Of a stretch of 64,000 nucleotides of DNA, positions 24,482 through 33,963 are shown piece after piece. Made by a program: the position numbers and the translations under genes. How positions within the stretch are numbered: position 1 is the first letter of the stretch; each line of letters opens with the position of its first letter. The notes beneath the pieces were generated by a model, which did no database searches, was not told the origin of the DNA, and saw only the letters and a list, made by a program, of their open reading frames with translations. Origin of the DNA: Acorus gramineus (lineage: Eukaryota > Streptophyta > Magnoliopsida > Acorales > Acoraceae); contig JAUJYN010000016.1 in NCBI GenBank assembly GCA_030737835.1, positions 930,001 through 994,000 on the forward strand, in the 5' to 3' direction.

Positions 24482-25001
24482 TCGCGTGACCTTGTTATTT
24501 GGGTTTTCACCCATGTTTTCCTTTAAAGGAAATTGCCTTGTCATTTAATTGTTGTATTAGTGCTTGGCTTCTTGCAACTCACTGGGCTCGTAGCTCACCC
24601 CTCGCATACTATTTCTTCCACAAGGATGGTGTTGGCGTGGAGCTGGAGCTTCCCTATGGCGTGGTCTTGCGTGCGTGGAGCATCGTGTCCGACGGTTTGC
24701 GAGTGCGAGGCTGTCAGCAATCCTAGAGTCATGTATTTGTTAATCGTGCGTGTTGCAGAGGATGTATTTGATGGGACTAGACTTGGCTCTCACAGGACAG
24801 TGATTGTGTATTCGAGTTTGTAATAATGTTTTGGTTTACAGACTTATTGATATTTTTATGCTTCCGCTTTTCTGTTAGCTATCATTTATCTTTGTCTTGC
24901 CACCTTGCATGTTGTTGTTAAAGTCTTTGTTGACCTTAGGTATTGATAACTGCTATTATATATATTGCCACGTCTGAGGGATGGCCGCCCTGGGGTGTGA
25001 C
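24482..25001 (+). mobile_element. L5: right end of another LTR
   Basis: Starts inside the LTR at TCGCGTGACCTTGTT (matching 23946-23960 of L3) and ends at GGGGTGTGACA (25001). L3 was therefore inserted in L5; its other part lies left of the window. Expected target duplication on the right of L3 is TCGCG. Confidence 0.75.
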
Positions 25002-27460
25002 AATCTTCTCCTCCTCCTCTAGCTGATCCCCTGTTTTCCCTTCCCCTTTTGGTTCAACCAACTGAAGAGAAGCAAAGATTGAGGTGGTGGTAGTTGTGGT
25101 GGCAGTCAAGGTGGTCAAGGGTGCGCTTGCGAGCCCCTACACCTCCCCCTTCCCTCCCCCTCCGTTTTGGTGAGCCTTCCCTTCCCACTTTGTGAGTGTG
25201 TTTTTTGCTAATGTGGGAATGTATGGGTGCTGCTGGGTGAGTACTTTTATGGGTAATTGCAGCACATGAGGTGTTTGTGTTTATGCATGAATGGTGGTGG
25301 TTTTGTATTGTAGTATGACAGATTTGTCTTCTTAAAATCATTGTGGAACTAGTACCTAGGGACATATTCTTAGGATTATGTCTGCATATGATATGATCAT
25401 CCATGTTTCTAGATGCTATATATGAAATTTGGTATTATTTTATTATCTGTGCTGTATGTTATAACCTGATGTGCATAGCCTGTCCAGATTCACATGGGAA
25501 TTGACCAGTTTCTCAAAACATTTTATTTCAGGCATGTAGAGGCTAAATTAGGTTATGATGTATTCTTAGATTATGATCCCAACATGTCAGAGAGTGTGTA
25601 TGATTTATTTCATAAAATTTGGATGTGTATTTGGTGCTGTGGAGATCAAATAGTAGGGCTGGTTGCAGCAGATATACCAGTTTTGCTTGATTGTGTGTCA
25701 AGGAGTTGTTATGCATGTTGTGGAAAATATCAAGAGTCATTGTCTTCATGAAGTAGGCTTGTATATCTGTCAAGAGGCTTCATATTTTAATTGAGCATCA
25801 TTGGTTGTGTTTTGCAGCTTTCGTTGGCGGAACTCACGATAAATGGGTCGGTAGGTGAGTGGTTCGATCCAACCCTTCGGGAAGCGTTGGATGCACGTAG
25901 TCATGCGTCATGCATCCATGGGGCACCCTAACTATACTACTTGTTTAGATGAGTAGTATGGTCATGTCTAACCCATATTATGTTAGATATCTTGCATGCT
26001 AGGCTTGTATAGCTCGTATATTACATAGAACCCTCTATTCTACCATATACTTGCCTATGTACTGTATTCATGAATGAATAACCATGTTTGCATGCATCTT
26101 GCTTGTACGGGCATTTATCTCTTTGTATTTATATGGATGTATAGAATATGGCATGCCTTAGGTAGTCTTGGTTGTAATACTACCCCCCCCCTCATGTTAG
26201 TAATATCTAACCTGATTAAGCCTGGGTTAATAACCGGGTACATACTTAATATTCCCTGGTCATAAGACTTGAGGGCGTGGTATAATTGTGTCGCCCATCT
26301 TGTTGGGGCAAAGCTATGACCAGCTTCCTGAGATGATGAGGCCTTCTCTCTCTCTCGCCCTCCCTCTTTGTGCGAACTGAGTAGGTAGATGTGGTTCCTA
26401 CTTGACTCAGGTTTGCTTGGGAATATTGGCATGCGCTTGCTGGTGCACGAGATCGTGCTTAACCCTTCCCTTTTTAAGTTGGTGATATTCAACGCATGAT
26501 TAGGGTATGCTTTGTATGCTTGTATGATTAATGGCCTTGTATGCATGCCTAATTAGGCCATTCCTTGTATGCGAGTTGCATATATATTGTTTATGTTTTT
26601 TTTCCATGTTAGGGAGTACCACTAAAATTAATTATTATGTTATCGTGCATGTGGTTCATGAACATAATTGCAGTAAAATTCTTCTATTATGATTATGCGC
26701 ATGTTACACTAATTGGGCCTATCTGTAATAGGCGTGGGTATGACCCGTTGTCGGGTTGTACCTTTTTAGTTAGAGCACAAGCGATGCAATCGCCACCTTT
26801 GCGTCCGAGTGATGCACTCGATGAAATTCAAGAGAATTAATTGTTGTATCGGTTTCGTTAAGCCGGTGATTATGGCATTAAGCTAGTCTTACCCGTGCTA
26901 GGCGCGTGTATAAACCGCCCATTGGGTTATGCGTTGGGCTTATTTTTTGTACGGGAGTCGAGGTAACTCCCTGTGTCTGAGCAACGCATCTGTGTGGGAA
27001 TTCATTTGTATTCGATAGCATCGATAAGTGATTACCTAGAGTAGTTGTTTTTCCATTGGGTATGCATTGCGAACATGGAATGTTTCCTCTGAATATCGTC
27101 TGTGTTGAAGCGCCCCAGGTTGTAGCTGTCCTAACAGAGGGCCCCCACCAGTAGGTAGTATCGATGCATGAGACAAGATATACTGATCATGGGAGTATAC
27201 CAGGTAGAGGCTACCCGGGAGAGGGCTAACAAATGATACTGCGAGCGTGGAGTTGTTCTCCCCTTCATCGTGTCCGTGTCGAAGCTGCCTGGCATTAAAG
27301 CTGTCGTGACAGAGAGCTCCTACCTGTAGGTACTACCGACGTATTCGGCAGATGTACTGATCATGGGGGTATACCAGATAGAGGGTACCCGGGAGAGGGC
27401 TACCAAATGACGAAGGGTGTAGAGAAGATGAATTTCTCTCAACACTCCCATGTCACCCTT
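25002..27460 (+). mobile_element. L6: LTR interior, host of L5 and B1 insertions
   Basis: Holds the exon-like GAGGTGGTGG part, an intron-like block, then GCATCCATGGGGCACC, GCAAAGCTATGACC, GTGGGTATGACCCGTT and two CTGTCCTAACAGAGGGC-type blocks, and stops at 27460 where B1's LTR begins with TGTAATATATG. It resembles L3 and D2 LTRs. Neither LTR end is present, and the part beyond B1 was not found. Confidence 0.75.
25170..25817 (+). other. Candidate LTR intron 1 in L6, lacking the GC-rich core
   Basis: Donor CGTTTTG/GTGAGC at 25170 and acceptor GTTTTGCAG ending at 25817, followed by 37 nt and donor GTAG/GTGAGT at 25855. The interval is AT-rich throughout, in contrast to the GC-rich version at the same position elsewhere. 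Confidence 0.5.
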
Positions 27461-27727
27461 TGTAATATATGTGTCACTTTTTAGCCTATTGGTCACCTTT
27501 GGGTAAGTTCTGACAGTTTTCCAATTTTTTTCTTTTTCGATCGGAGCCGCTAAAATTTTGGACTTTTAGCTATCAGCGTGAGTTCGAGAACTCCGATTGA
27601 AAATCTAACTGCATATTATGAGTCCTGGTGCCATTTTGAGCCACTCATAAAAATTTCATCGAATTCCGGTAACGTTTTAGAAAATTTGGCAGTTCCGAAT
27701 CGTATCCAAGTTTTGACCGATTTTGGA

Positions 27728-27842
27728 TTGTCAAAGGGTGACTTTGACCAAGTCAAGTAGACTTGGACCAAGTCAAAGTTGACCATTGACTAGGTCAAGG
27801 GTTTTGTTTTCTAGTTTGGTTGGGTTGACTCAAAGTCAATCC
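27728..27842 (+). promoter_or_regulatory. W-box-like cluster in B1 LTR
   Basis: Eight TTGACC/TTGACT cores, counting both strands, occur within about 100 bp, for example CTTTGACCAAGTCAAG, AAGTCAAAGTTGACCATTG and GGGTTGACTCAAAGTCAA. TTGAC[CT] is the core recognised by plant WRKY factors. The cluster precedes the likely transcription start region. It recurs in B2 LTRs (about 49030-49145 and 56390-56495) and on the minus strand in D2 LTR (about 48185-48305). Confidence 0.55.
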
Positions 27843-28253
27843 CCACCCACCTCCTTTTTCACCATTTAATGTGTGTGTGTTTGTGAGTGTGTGTGTGTGT
27901 GTGTACACTATATGTGGGCGTCCCCTTCACATTCTCTCCCTCTCACTCTCTCCTTCACTCCCTGGTTTTCTTTGTTTTTGTGTGTGTTAAACAAAAGAAG
28001 AACAAGAAGGAGAAGAAGAATCATTAAAAGGAAAAGAAAAGGTATGTGTGTGTGCAAACTTTGAGTGTTGTTGTTATGCTTGATTTCCCTTCTCTCTAAC
28101 TCCATCTCATGCCTCTTCCCCACCCCTGATTTCAGCCATCAAAGGCTTGAGGAGTGGCTGAGAAGGTGGTGGTGTTGGTGGTGGCGGTAGAGGAGGTTTG
28201 GTGCGCAAAGGGCACCCGAGTACCCCCCCCCCTTTTCTTTCCCCTCCTTTTTG

Positions 28254-28760
28254 GTAAGTTCTCCTCCTCCCTTAGCTTTGTTTTAGATGATTGTTAGGGC
28301 TTTTAGGTTGTCATGCATACCATGCATAGGCTTTAGGGTGTGAGTGAGGGCTGAGGAGGGGGTGGAGGAAGGTTGGGCGCGCGCGCGGGGCCATCCGAGG
28401 GGCGCTGGCGCGCGCAGTCGGGCGCGCTGGCGGGCGCGCGCGCGAACGTGCGCGTGGGGTGCTGTGCGGGCGCGCAGTGCACGTGAGTGCGCGCAGGCAA
28501 GACGCGTAGTGCACGCGAGCGCGCGCGGGCAGGCGCGCGATAGTGCACCAAGGGTGCTGGGGCGCGTGCGTGCGGGGGGCCATGCGTGTGGCTGCCCGAG
28601 GGTTAGGGTAGGTGTCGGGGCACCCGGACTTGCGTGCGTACGTGCGTACTCGCATGCGTGCGAGCCCGTATGCATGCTTGTCCAAGTTTTAGGCATTTCT
28701 AGTAAATTTCATGTATATTTGTGTAGTTTACTCACCATATTGAATGCCCATGTCTTGCAG
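28254..28760 (+). other. Candidate LTR intron 1 in B1 5' LTR, followed by 36-nt micro-exon
   Basis: Donor TTTTTG/GTAAGT at 28254, acceptor TGTCTTGCAG ending at 28760, micro-exon 28761-28796 (36 nt), second donor GTGAGT at 28797. The GC core is shorter than in A (about 28370-28670). Element A inserted 16 bp downstream of this second donor. Confidence 0.55.
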
Positions 28761-29074
28761 ATCTTGGCGAACGGTCACGCAACGACCCGGGTTGAGGTGA
28801 GTGGGTCGATCCTGTTATATATGTGTCACTTTTTGGCCTGTTGGTAACCATTGGAGCATTTTAGCAGTTTTTAAAATTTTTGCATTTTTCGATCGGAACC
28901 GCAAAATTTTGGACTGTTAGCTATCGTCCTGAGCTATAGGACTCCGATTGAAAATCTAACTGCATATTATGTGTCCTGGTGCCATTTTAAGCCACTCATG
29001 AAAATTTCATCGAATTCCGGCAACGTTTCTGAAATTTCGCAGTTCCGGGGCGTATCTGGGTTTTTAAGTCGCTC

Positions 29075-29086
29075 ACTATATATATG
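29075..29086 (+). promoter_or_regulatory. TATA box of A 5' LTR
   Basis: CACTATATATATGTG about 265 bp into the LTR, in both LTR copies (second at about 37016-37027). A start about 30 bp downstream would place the transcript start near 29105-29115. No experimental support. Confidence 0.55.
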
Positions 29087-29403
29087 TGTGATCTAATTTT
29101 GAAATCACTATTCATCATCCCTACCAACCCATTCCCTCTCTCCTCTCTCTCATTTTTCTCCCTTTTGAAGGCCTTAGACCCCTCAAACCCAAAAACCCAA
29201 AACCTAGGAAGTGTAGATCGGGTCCCGATCTACACCCCGGTGGTTTCAAATTCCATTTCCGATGAGTTTATCCCTCCCCATCCTCCCTCCTTTCTCCTCT
29301 GTTTTGGGCCGTTTCGAAGGCCGAGCAAGATCCGGGCGTTGGAGGGCTTTGGGGAAGGGTTTCGGTGCGCGGAGAGCACCCGGTCACCTCTTCCTCCCCC
29401 TTG

Positions 29404-30346
29404 GTAAGCTTTCTTTCCCTCTTTTTCATGCTTAGATGCTTGATAGGAGGGGGTTTTTGAGTTTGGGAGGTGGTCGGCGGCTGAGGGAGGCCGTCGGGGT
29501 GGTTGGGGGCGGTCGGAGGCCGTCGGAGGCCATTGGGTGGTGGTGGGGGTGCTTGGGCAGTGGGGGTTGCTGTTCGGGCAGCAGGCAGAAGCGGCAGCAG
29601 CTCAGGCAGCGCGCAGGCTGGGCGCGCGCGGGCGTGCGCTCGGTGCGTGGAGCTGGTCGAGCAGCCGTGCACGGGTCGGTGCGAGGTGCTGGTCGTGCAC
29701 GGGTCAGTGCGAGGTGCGTGGTGCTGCGCGCGAGGTGCTGATCGGGCAGCTGTGCGCGAGGAGCTGGTGGTGAGCTGTGCGCGAGGGGCTGGTCGAACGG
29801 CTGGTGCGAGGAGAGGTGCGAGCGGCGATACGAGCAGGTTGGCGGTGCTGGGCGTGCGGGTGCTGGGGGTGATGGCCGAGGGCAGTGCGTGCGGGAGGTC
29901 GTGCAGGGTGCGCGCGGGGGCACGGTGAGGCAGTGGTGGCGCGCGGGGCGCGGCGAGGCGGCTGTGGTGCGCGCGGGGTGTGCGCGGGGCGAGACGCTGC
30001 GCGCGGGGCGTGCGGGGTGCTCGCGGGCCGGCTGCGGTGGGGTGCAGGGGGTACGCGGTGCAACCGGGTGGTGCGGCGGCGTGTCCAGGCGGCGGGCAGG
30101 GGCCCGGCGGTGCGCGGGGTGCGTTGGCTGAGGCGCGGCGGTGCACCCGGGCGGTCGGGTGGCCGTGCGGGTGGTTGCCGGCCATGCGAGTGGTTGCCGG
30201 GGTGCTCGGGCTAGCGTGCGTGCGGTCGTATGCACGTTTGTCCGAGTGTTTGGTGTTTGATTGGGATTTTGGGTATTTATTTGTGTATGTTATGTATTTC
30301 TGGGTGATTGTGGATTTATACTTACAGTTAATACATGGTCTTGCAG
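29404..30346 (+). other. Candidate LTR intron 1 in A 5' LTR (943 nt)
   Basis: Donor CCCTTG/GTAAGC at 29404 and acceptor GGTCTTGCAG ending at 30346. The interval contains the largest GC/CpG-rich core of the window, rich in GCGCGGGGTGCG-like units. Confidence 0.55.
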
Positions 30347-30382
30347 ATCTCGACGGACGGTCGCGCGTCGACCCGATTTCCG
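30347..30382 (+). other. 36-nt micro-exon candidate in A 5' LTR
   Basis: Begins ATCTCGACGGACGGTCG and stops at GTGAGT (30383). The 3' LTR copy is 38206-38241. A plausible acceptor for the second intron is TATCTTTTTCAG ending at 31436, conserved as a pyrimidine tract plus AG in other LTRs. The next exon would run through the PBS region toward gag. Confidence 0.5.
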
Positions 30383-30691
30383 GTGAGTGGGACAACCCAA
30401 CCCAGTTTGGGAGGCGCTACATGCATTTGGGCGTGTACCGTCCTCCCCTGGGGCACATAGTTAGTATTAACTGCTTTGTTAAATCCATGTAAGCATGATG
30501 TGTGTGTGTAGAATGCATGCCACCCTAGACTTGTATGTTAGGGACTTGCACCCTTAGGATTTGTGCATGAGCCGTGCATCATGTCACCCCGTTATCATGC
30601 TAGGAAAGCCCGACCTGAGCATGCGTCCTATTAGTTTGATTTATTTAATTAAATGCAAGCTTTAATATTGATAGCATGCTTTGGGAATATA

Positions 30692-30808
30692 AGGGGGCCT
30701 TGCGAGGTTAACATTGAGACCCGGGTTAGGGTACTCCGTGTTACTCGTTTGGTTGTCGGATGTCCTACATCGGGACCTCAGGTTACCCTCCCAAGGTCTC
30801 TTTTCCCC
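30692..30808 (+). repeat. 117-bp module in A 5' LTR
   Basis: AGGGGGCCTTGCGAGGTTAAC ... CTCTTTTCCCC, shared with C2 LTRs and with C2, D1 and D2 internal regions. Second copy in the 3' LTR at about 38550-38666. Confidence 0.82.
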
Positions 30809-31257
30809 ATTAGGCCTTATTTATTTCCCCGCATCCTGGTTATGCGCGCTGGTGGAATTCAGAGGAATTCAAGACATTAGAGTTGTAGAGATGTGCTGTC
30901 AGCGGATCCGAGTGGATCATATGCGATGGATAGGCTGTTCTGTTGCCCTCGTTGGATCCGTGTAGAGACTACCCCGGCGTTGGAAAGGTTGTCCCGTGCA
31001 GGGGCTTCCATCAGTAGGCGCCTCCTGATCTGGTAGAAGGACTGCGCCGAACGTGGGAGTGGCCAAACGACCTACGGAGTGGGGAGAGACTATCGGTGGA
31101 CCGAGGGTGACCAACAGCCTAGTCAGTCCCAAGAGCCTAGGTCACCTGTTGAGAGGTGAGGGTGAGGGTATGGTGGGCCGGCGATGCGACGACCCACAGG
31201 ATTATGTATGGATGATTATCCGCCCATTAAGTCCCAACATCCTAGGTCACCTATTGA

Positions 31258-31278
31258 GGGTGAGGGTGAGGGTGAGGG
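31258..31278 (+). repeat. G-quadruplex motif in A 5' LTR
   Basis: Four GGG runs with three-base TGA loops. The 3' LTR has it at 39118-39138. A related run of GGG blocks occurs in B2 LTRs at 50688-50711 and 58064-58087. Confidence 0.75.
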
Positions 31279-31825
31279 TATGGCGGTTCGGCGATGTGAC
31301 GAACCCCCGGATTTGTGTTGTTTATGCCGCTTTGGGGCTATTGACTTGATTTTAAATGTGGTTAATATGAACTGTATGCATGGGTTGTGCTATTCACTGA
31401 GCGTGTGGCTCACCCCTCGCATATTATCTTTTTCAGTGATCTTTGAGGGAGGAGCTTCCCGAGCGACTACACCAGTAGAGGAGTAGCGCCACGTCCCTCG
31501 AGTTTCGAGGCCATCAGCACCCTTCTCCTGTTGTATGTATATATCTCTGTGCTTGGGCACCTAGTTTGATTTTGTATGGATTGTACTTGTGTATATATAG
31601 ACACGTTGGCTCACAGGACATATGATTATGTATCGAGTCTGTAGTATATTTTGATTACAGATTCAGTCTTTTAGCTTCCGCATTTGGTGTATATATTATG
31701 TCAGCCCTGCTTTATCTGTGTTGTCATTTTAGTTGTTGTGTGAGTAGTTATTGATTCCTGTTTACTGATATCATATATACACTTGCCGCGTCCTGGGGAC
31801 GGCCGCCCTGGGGCGTGACAAAAGT

Positions 31826-31837
31826 TGGTATCAGAGC
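31826..31837 (+). other. Primer-binding site of A
   Basis: TGGTATCAGAGC, five bases after the LTR end, complementary to initiator tRNA-Met. Followed by a second CAGAGCC 13 bases later. Confidence 0.9.
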
Positions 31838-31940
31838 CTGGTCCTGTCAGAGCCAAGTGTCTTCTTTTTCATAGAGATGAGTCCTAGGATTTCTATATGC
31901 GTATTCTGATCCTAGTGTCTGGTTTTCTTAGGTTGCTGAT

Positions 31941-33044
31941 ATGCCTCCTCGCAGAGGACGGCGCGGACGTGGTCCCTCTCGACCCTTGGAGGTCTCCGGA
32001 CCTGCCAGAGTCGAGGATGCTATTGGTGAGTCCTCAGCCGAGAGGTCAGGACCAGCGCAGGAGCCTCCTGCCTGGGAGCGCGCGTTTGCGCGGTTAGCAG
32101 ATATGGTGGAGACCCAGACGAGGATGTTAGCAGATCAGGCACGGGAGATTCGAGAGCTGCGGGCAGCCCGCGAGGCAGTTCCGCAGGTTCCCTTGGTGGC
32201 GGATCCACCTGTGGTACCCGATACACCCCCAGTCCCCGTGGTGGAGATTCCGGCGGCCAGAGTTCAGGATCCTCAGGAGAGGGAGGCGGGGCTAGAGGCA
32301 GCAGCGAGGGTGCAGCAGAGTGGACTCTCAGCCTTTCTGAAGCTCCATCCTCCCGAGTTCCAGGGTCAGACGGAGGACCCCCTTGCTCCCGAGAGATGGT
32401 TGATGGAGGTGGATACCATCTTCTCGACGATGCTTTGCACAGACCGCCAGAGGGTCTCCCTGGCTACATTTATGCTGAAGGGTAGCGCCGCCGACTGGTG
32501 GGCTACCAGATCAGTGGACCTCCCAGAGGGACTGGAGCAGCTCACATGGGCGGGATTCAGGGGATATTTCTTGGAGGAGTATTTCCCCTTCTCGACGCGA
32601 CAGATAGTGATGCAGGAGTTTGAGCAGCTGACTCAGGGCACTATGTCCGTCGCTGACTACTCCACGCGGTTCACGAGGCTGTCCAGATTCGCTCCAGCTC
32701 TGGTGATGGACGAGGAGACGAGGTGCCGTCGATTCGAGCTCGGTCTCAGCAGTGCCATCCGAGTGCACGTCACCGCCCACGCTTTCACGAGGTACTCCGA
32801 CTTGGTCTCGAGCGAAGACCGTCGAGAGAGACCTCGGGATCCAGGTGAGGGCTCCGACCCCGTCGACAGACCAGAGGCCACCCAGGGGTCAGGACAGAGG
32901 GCAGCGCAAGAAGAAGAGGGCCCGCTTCGAGCAGTCAGCGGCTTCCTCTCTTCCAGCAGATGTGGTGCCAGCGCGAGGTCCAGCACCCATCGCAGAGACG
33001 AGGCGCTGTTATCACTGTCAGCGCGTCGGGCATATTCTGTATAA
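31941..33044 (+). CDS. gag: A gag, N-terminal and capsid part (frameshifted at about 32805)
   Basis: Structural Gag protein that packages the element RNA. The start ATG at 31941 follows TTCTTAGGTTGCTGAT, a context conserved in B2. Residues 1-12 are a basic Arg/Gly stretch (MPPRRGRRGRG), residues about 50-80 are helical and charged, and the retrotransposon gag domain runs from about residue 128 to 288 (landmarks LHPPEFQGQ, ERWLMEVD, ATFMLKGSAADWW, FEQLTQGTMSV, FTRLSRFAP). At about 32804 two bases are missing compared with B2, so the remaining residues of this frame to 33044 are nonsense and the true continuation lies in the frame ending at 33963. Confidence 0.85.
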   Translation: MPPRRGRRGRGPSRPLEVSGPARVEDAIGESSAERSGPAQEPPAWERAFARLADMVETQTRMLADQAREIRELRAAREAVPQVPLVADPPVVPDTPPVPVVEIPAARVQDPQEREAGLEAAARVQQSGLSAFLKLHPPEFQGQTEDPLAPERWLMEVDTIFSTMLCTDRQRVSLATFMLKGSAADWWATRSVDLPEGLEQLTWAGFRGYFLEEYFPFSTRQIVMQEFEQLTQGTMSVADYSTRFTRLSRFAPALVMDEETRCRRFELGLSSAIRVHVTAHAFTRYSDLVSSEDRRERPRDPGEGSDPVDRPEATQGSGQRAAQEEEGPLRAVSGFLSSSRCGASARSSTHRRDEALLSLSARRAYSV

Positions 33045-33963
33045 TTGCCCCGACGCAGGCCGACCCGCAGTGATGCCCCAGCAGCAGCAGTTGCAGCAGC
33101 AGCCGTTCCAGCAGCCGTTTCAGCAGCAGCGCCAGCAGCAGCAGCCTCAGCGCCAGCCGCAGCAGCAGCCTCAGCGTCAGCAGCAGCAGCCACAGGGTGG
33201 CCGTGCTGATCAGAGGAGGCAGCCAGCGCAGCAGGCGAGGCGTGCCCCTGCTCCTCAGCCTCAGTTCGTCCAGGGCCGAGTGGCAGCGCTTTCGGCAGAG
33301 GAGGCCCAGGCATCAGGCAGCGTGGTCAGAGGTACTGTTCAGATCTCCCAGCTTCCTGCTTATGTACTATTTGATTCCGGAGCCACCCACTCGTTCGTGT
33401 CTCCCGCTTTCGCGAGACGGACGGGTGTGGCGTCCGCTCCTCTAGATGCTGTATTAGAGGTATCATTGCCCGTGGGAGACCGGATTCTCCTCAGTTCAGT
33501 GTACCGAGGGTGTACAGTAGAGATCGCGGAGCATGAGTTCCCGGTAGAGCTGGTGGAGCTTGCGATGGCAGATTTTGATGCCATCCTGGGGATGGATTGG
33601 CTTGCAGCTAGTCATGCCAGCATCGACTGTTTCGCCAAGTCGGTGTCGTTCCACCTTCCTGGTCGGAGGTCTTTCCAGTTCGTGGGCGATCGAGACGTAG
33701 CTCCTCTGGGGTTCGTGTCGTCCATGCAGGCGTGGAGACTCCTTCAGGGTGGATGCGAGGGCTTTCTGGCTTATATTGCTCTGGAGGATGCACCGCTGCG
33801 GGCAGATATCAGTCAGACTCCGGTCGTGGCAGAGTATCCCGAGGTTTTCCCCGATGATCTTCCGGGATTACCGCCGGATCGCGCGATCGAGTTTGAGATC
33901 AATCTGCTTCCGGGGACCGAGCCGGTTTCGAGGGCTCCGTACCGGATGGCTCCGCAGAGCTGA
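32752..33963 (+). CDS. A gag C-terminus with zinc knuckle, and aspartic protease
   Basis: Only residues from about 18 onward are homologous; the listed ATG is not a real start. Residues 86-99 form a CCHC zinc knuckle (C86-x2-C89-x4-H94-x4-C99, nucleocapsid, RNA binding). Residues about 108-165 are a Gln/Pro-rich low-complexity linker. The aspartic protease follows, with catalytic D208 in [10 protein letters not shown] and a second conserved block ([16 protein letters not shown]). The frame stops at 33963, where two single-base deletions (about 33951 and 33986, compared with B2) shift the reading into the pol frame. Confidence 0.85.
   Translation: MPSECTSPPTLSRGTPTWSRAKTVERDLGIQVRAPTPSTDQRPPRGQDRGQRKKKRARFEQSAASSLPADVVPARGPAPIAETRRCYHCQRVGHILYNCPDAGRPAVMPQQQQLQQQPFQQPFQQQRQQQQPQRQPQQQPQRQQQQPQGGRADQRRQPAQQARRAPAPQPQFVQGRVAALSAEEAQASGSVVRGTVQISQLPAYVLFDSGATHSFVSPAFARRTGVASAPLDAVLEVSLPVGDRILLSSVYRGCTVEIAEHEFPVELVELAMADFDAILGMDWLAASHASIDCFAKSVSFHLPGRRSFQFVGDRDVAPLGFVSSMQAWRLLQGGCEGFLAYIALEDAPLRADISQTPVVAEYPEVFPDDLPGLPPDRAIEFEINLLPGTEPVSRAPYRMAPQS

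Larger units (their letters stand above)
27461..28812 (+). mobile_element. B1 5' LTR, left part (T2)
   Basis: Starts TGTAATATATGTGTCAC, the same as B2's LTRs, and runs through the W-box cluster, a TG microsatellite (about 27870-27903), CT/GA-rich exon-like sequence, intron-like block and micro-exon. At 28812 it is split by element A and continues at 39684. Confidence 0.9.
28813..31820 (+). mobile_element. A 5' LTR (3.01 kb)
   Basis: U3 is short if the TATA box near 29077 is used, which would leave about 2.7 kb of R-U5 leader. Contains intron-like block, GC core (about 29450-30230), micro-exon, 117-bp module (30692-30808) and a G-quadruplex motif (31258-31278). Confidence 0.95.

Noticed and set aside
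25494-25751. 85-codon frame in L6 intron as a host gene fragment
   Set aside because: No recognisable domain, lies between candidate splice sites in an LTR, and is not supported by another copy in the window.
29084-29407. Frame at 29084-29407 as a leader peptide of element A
   Set aside because: Lies in the candidate exon 1 but is low complexity and shows indel differences from the 3' LTR copy; no support for translation.
31826-31837. PBS-like sequences as tRNA genes
   Set aside because: Only the 12-18 bases complementary to the tRNA 3' end are present, with no cloverleaf.
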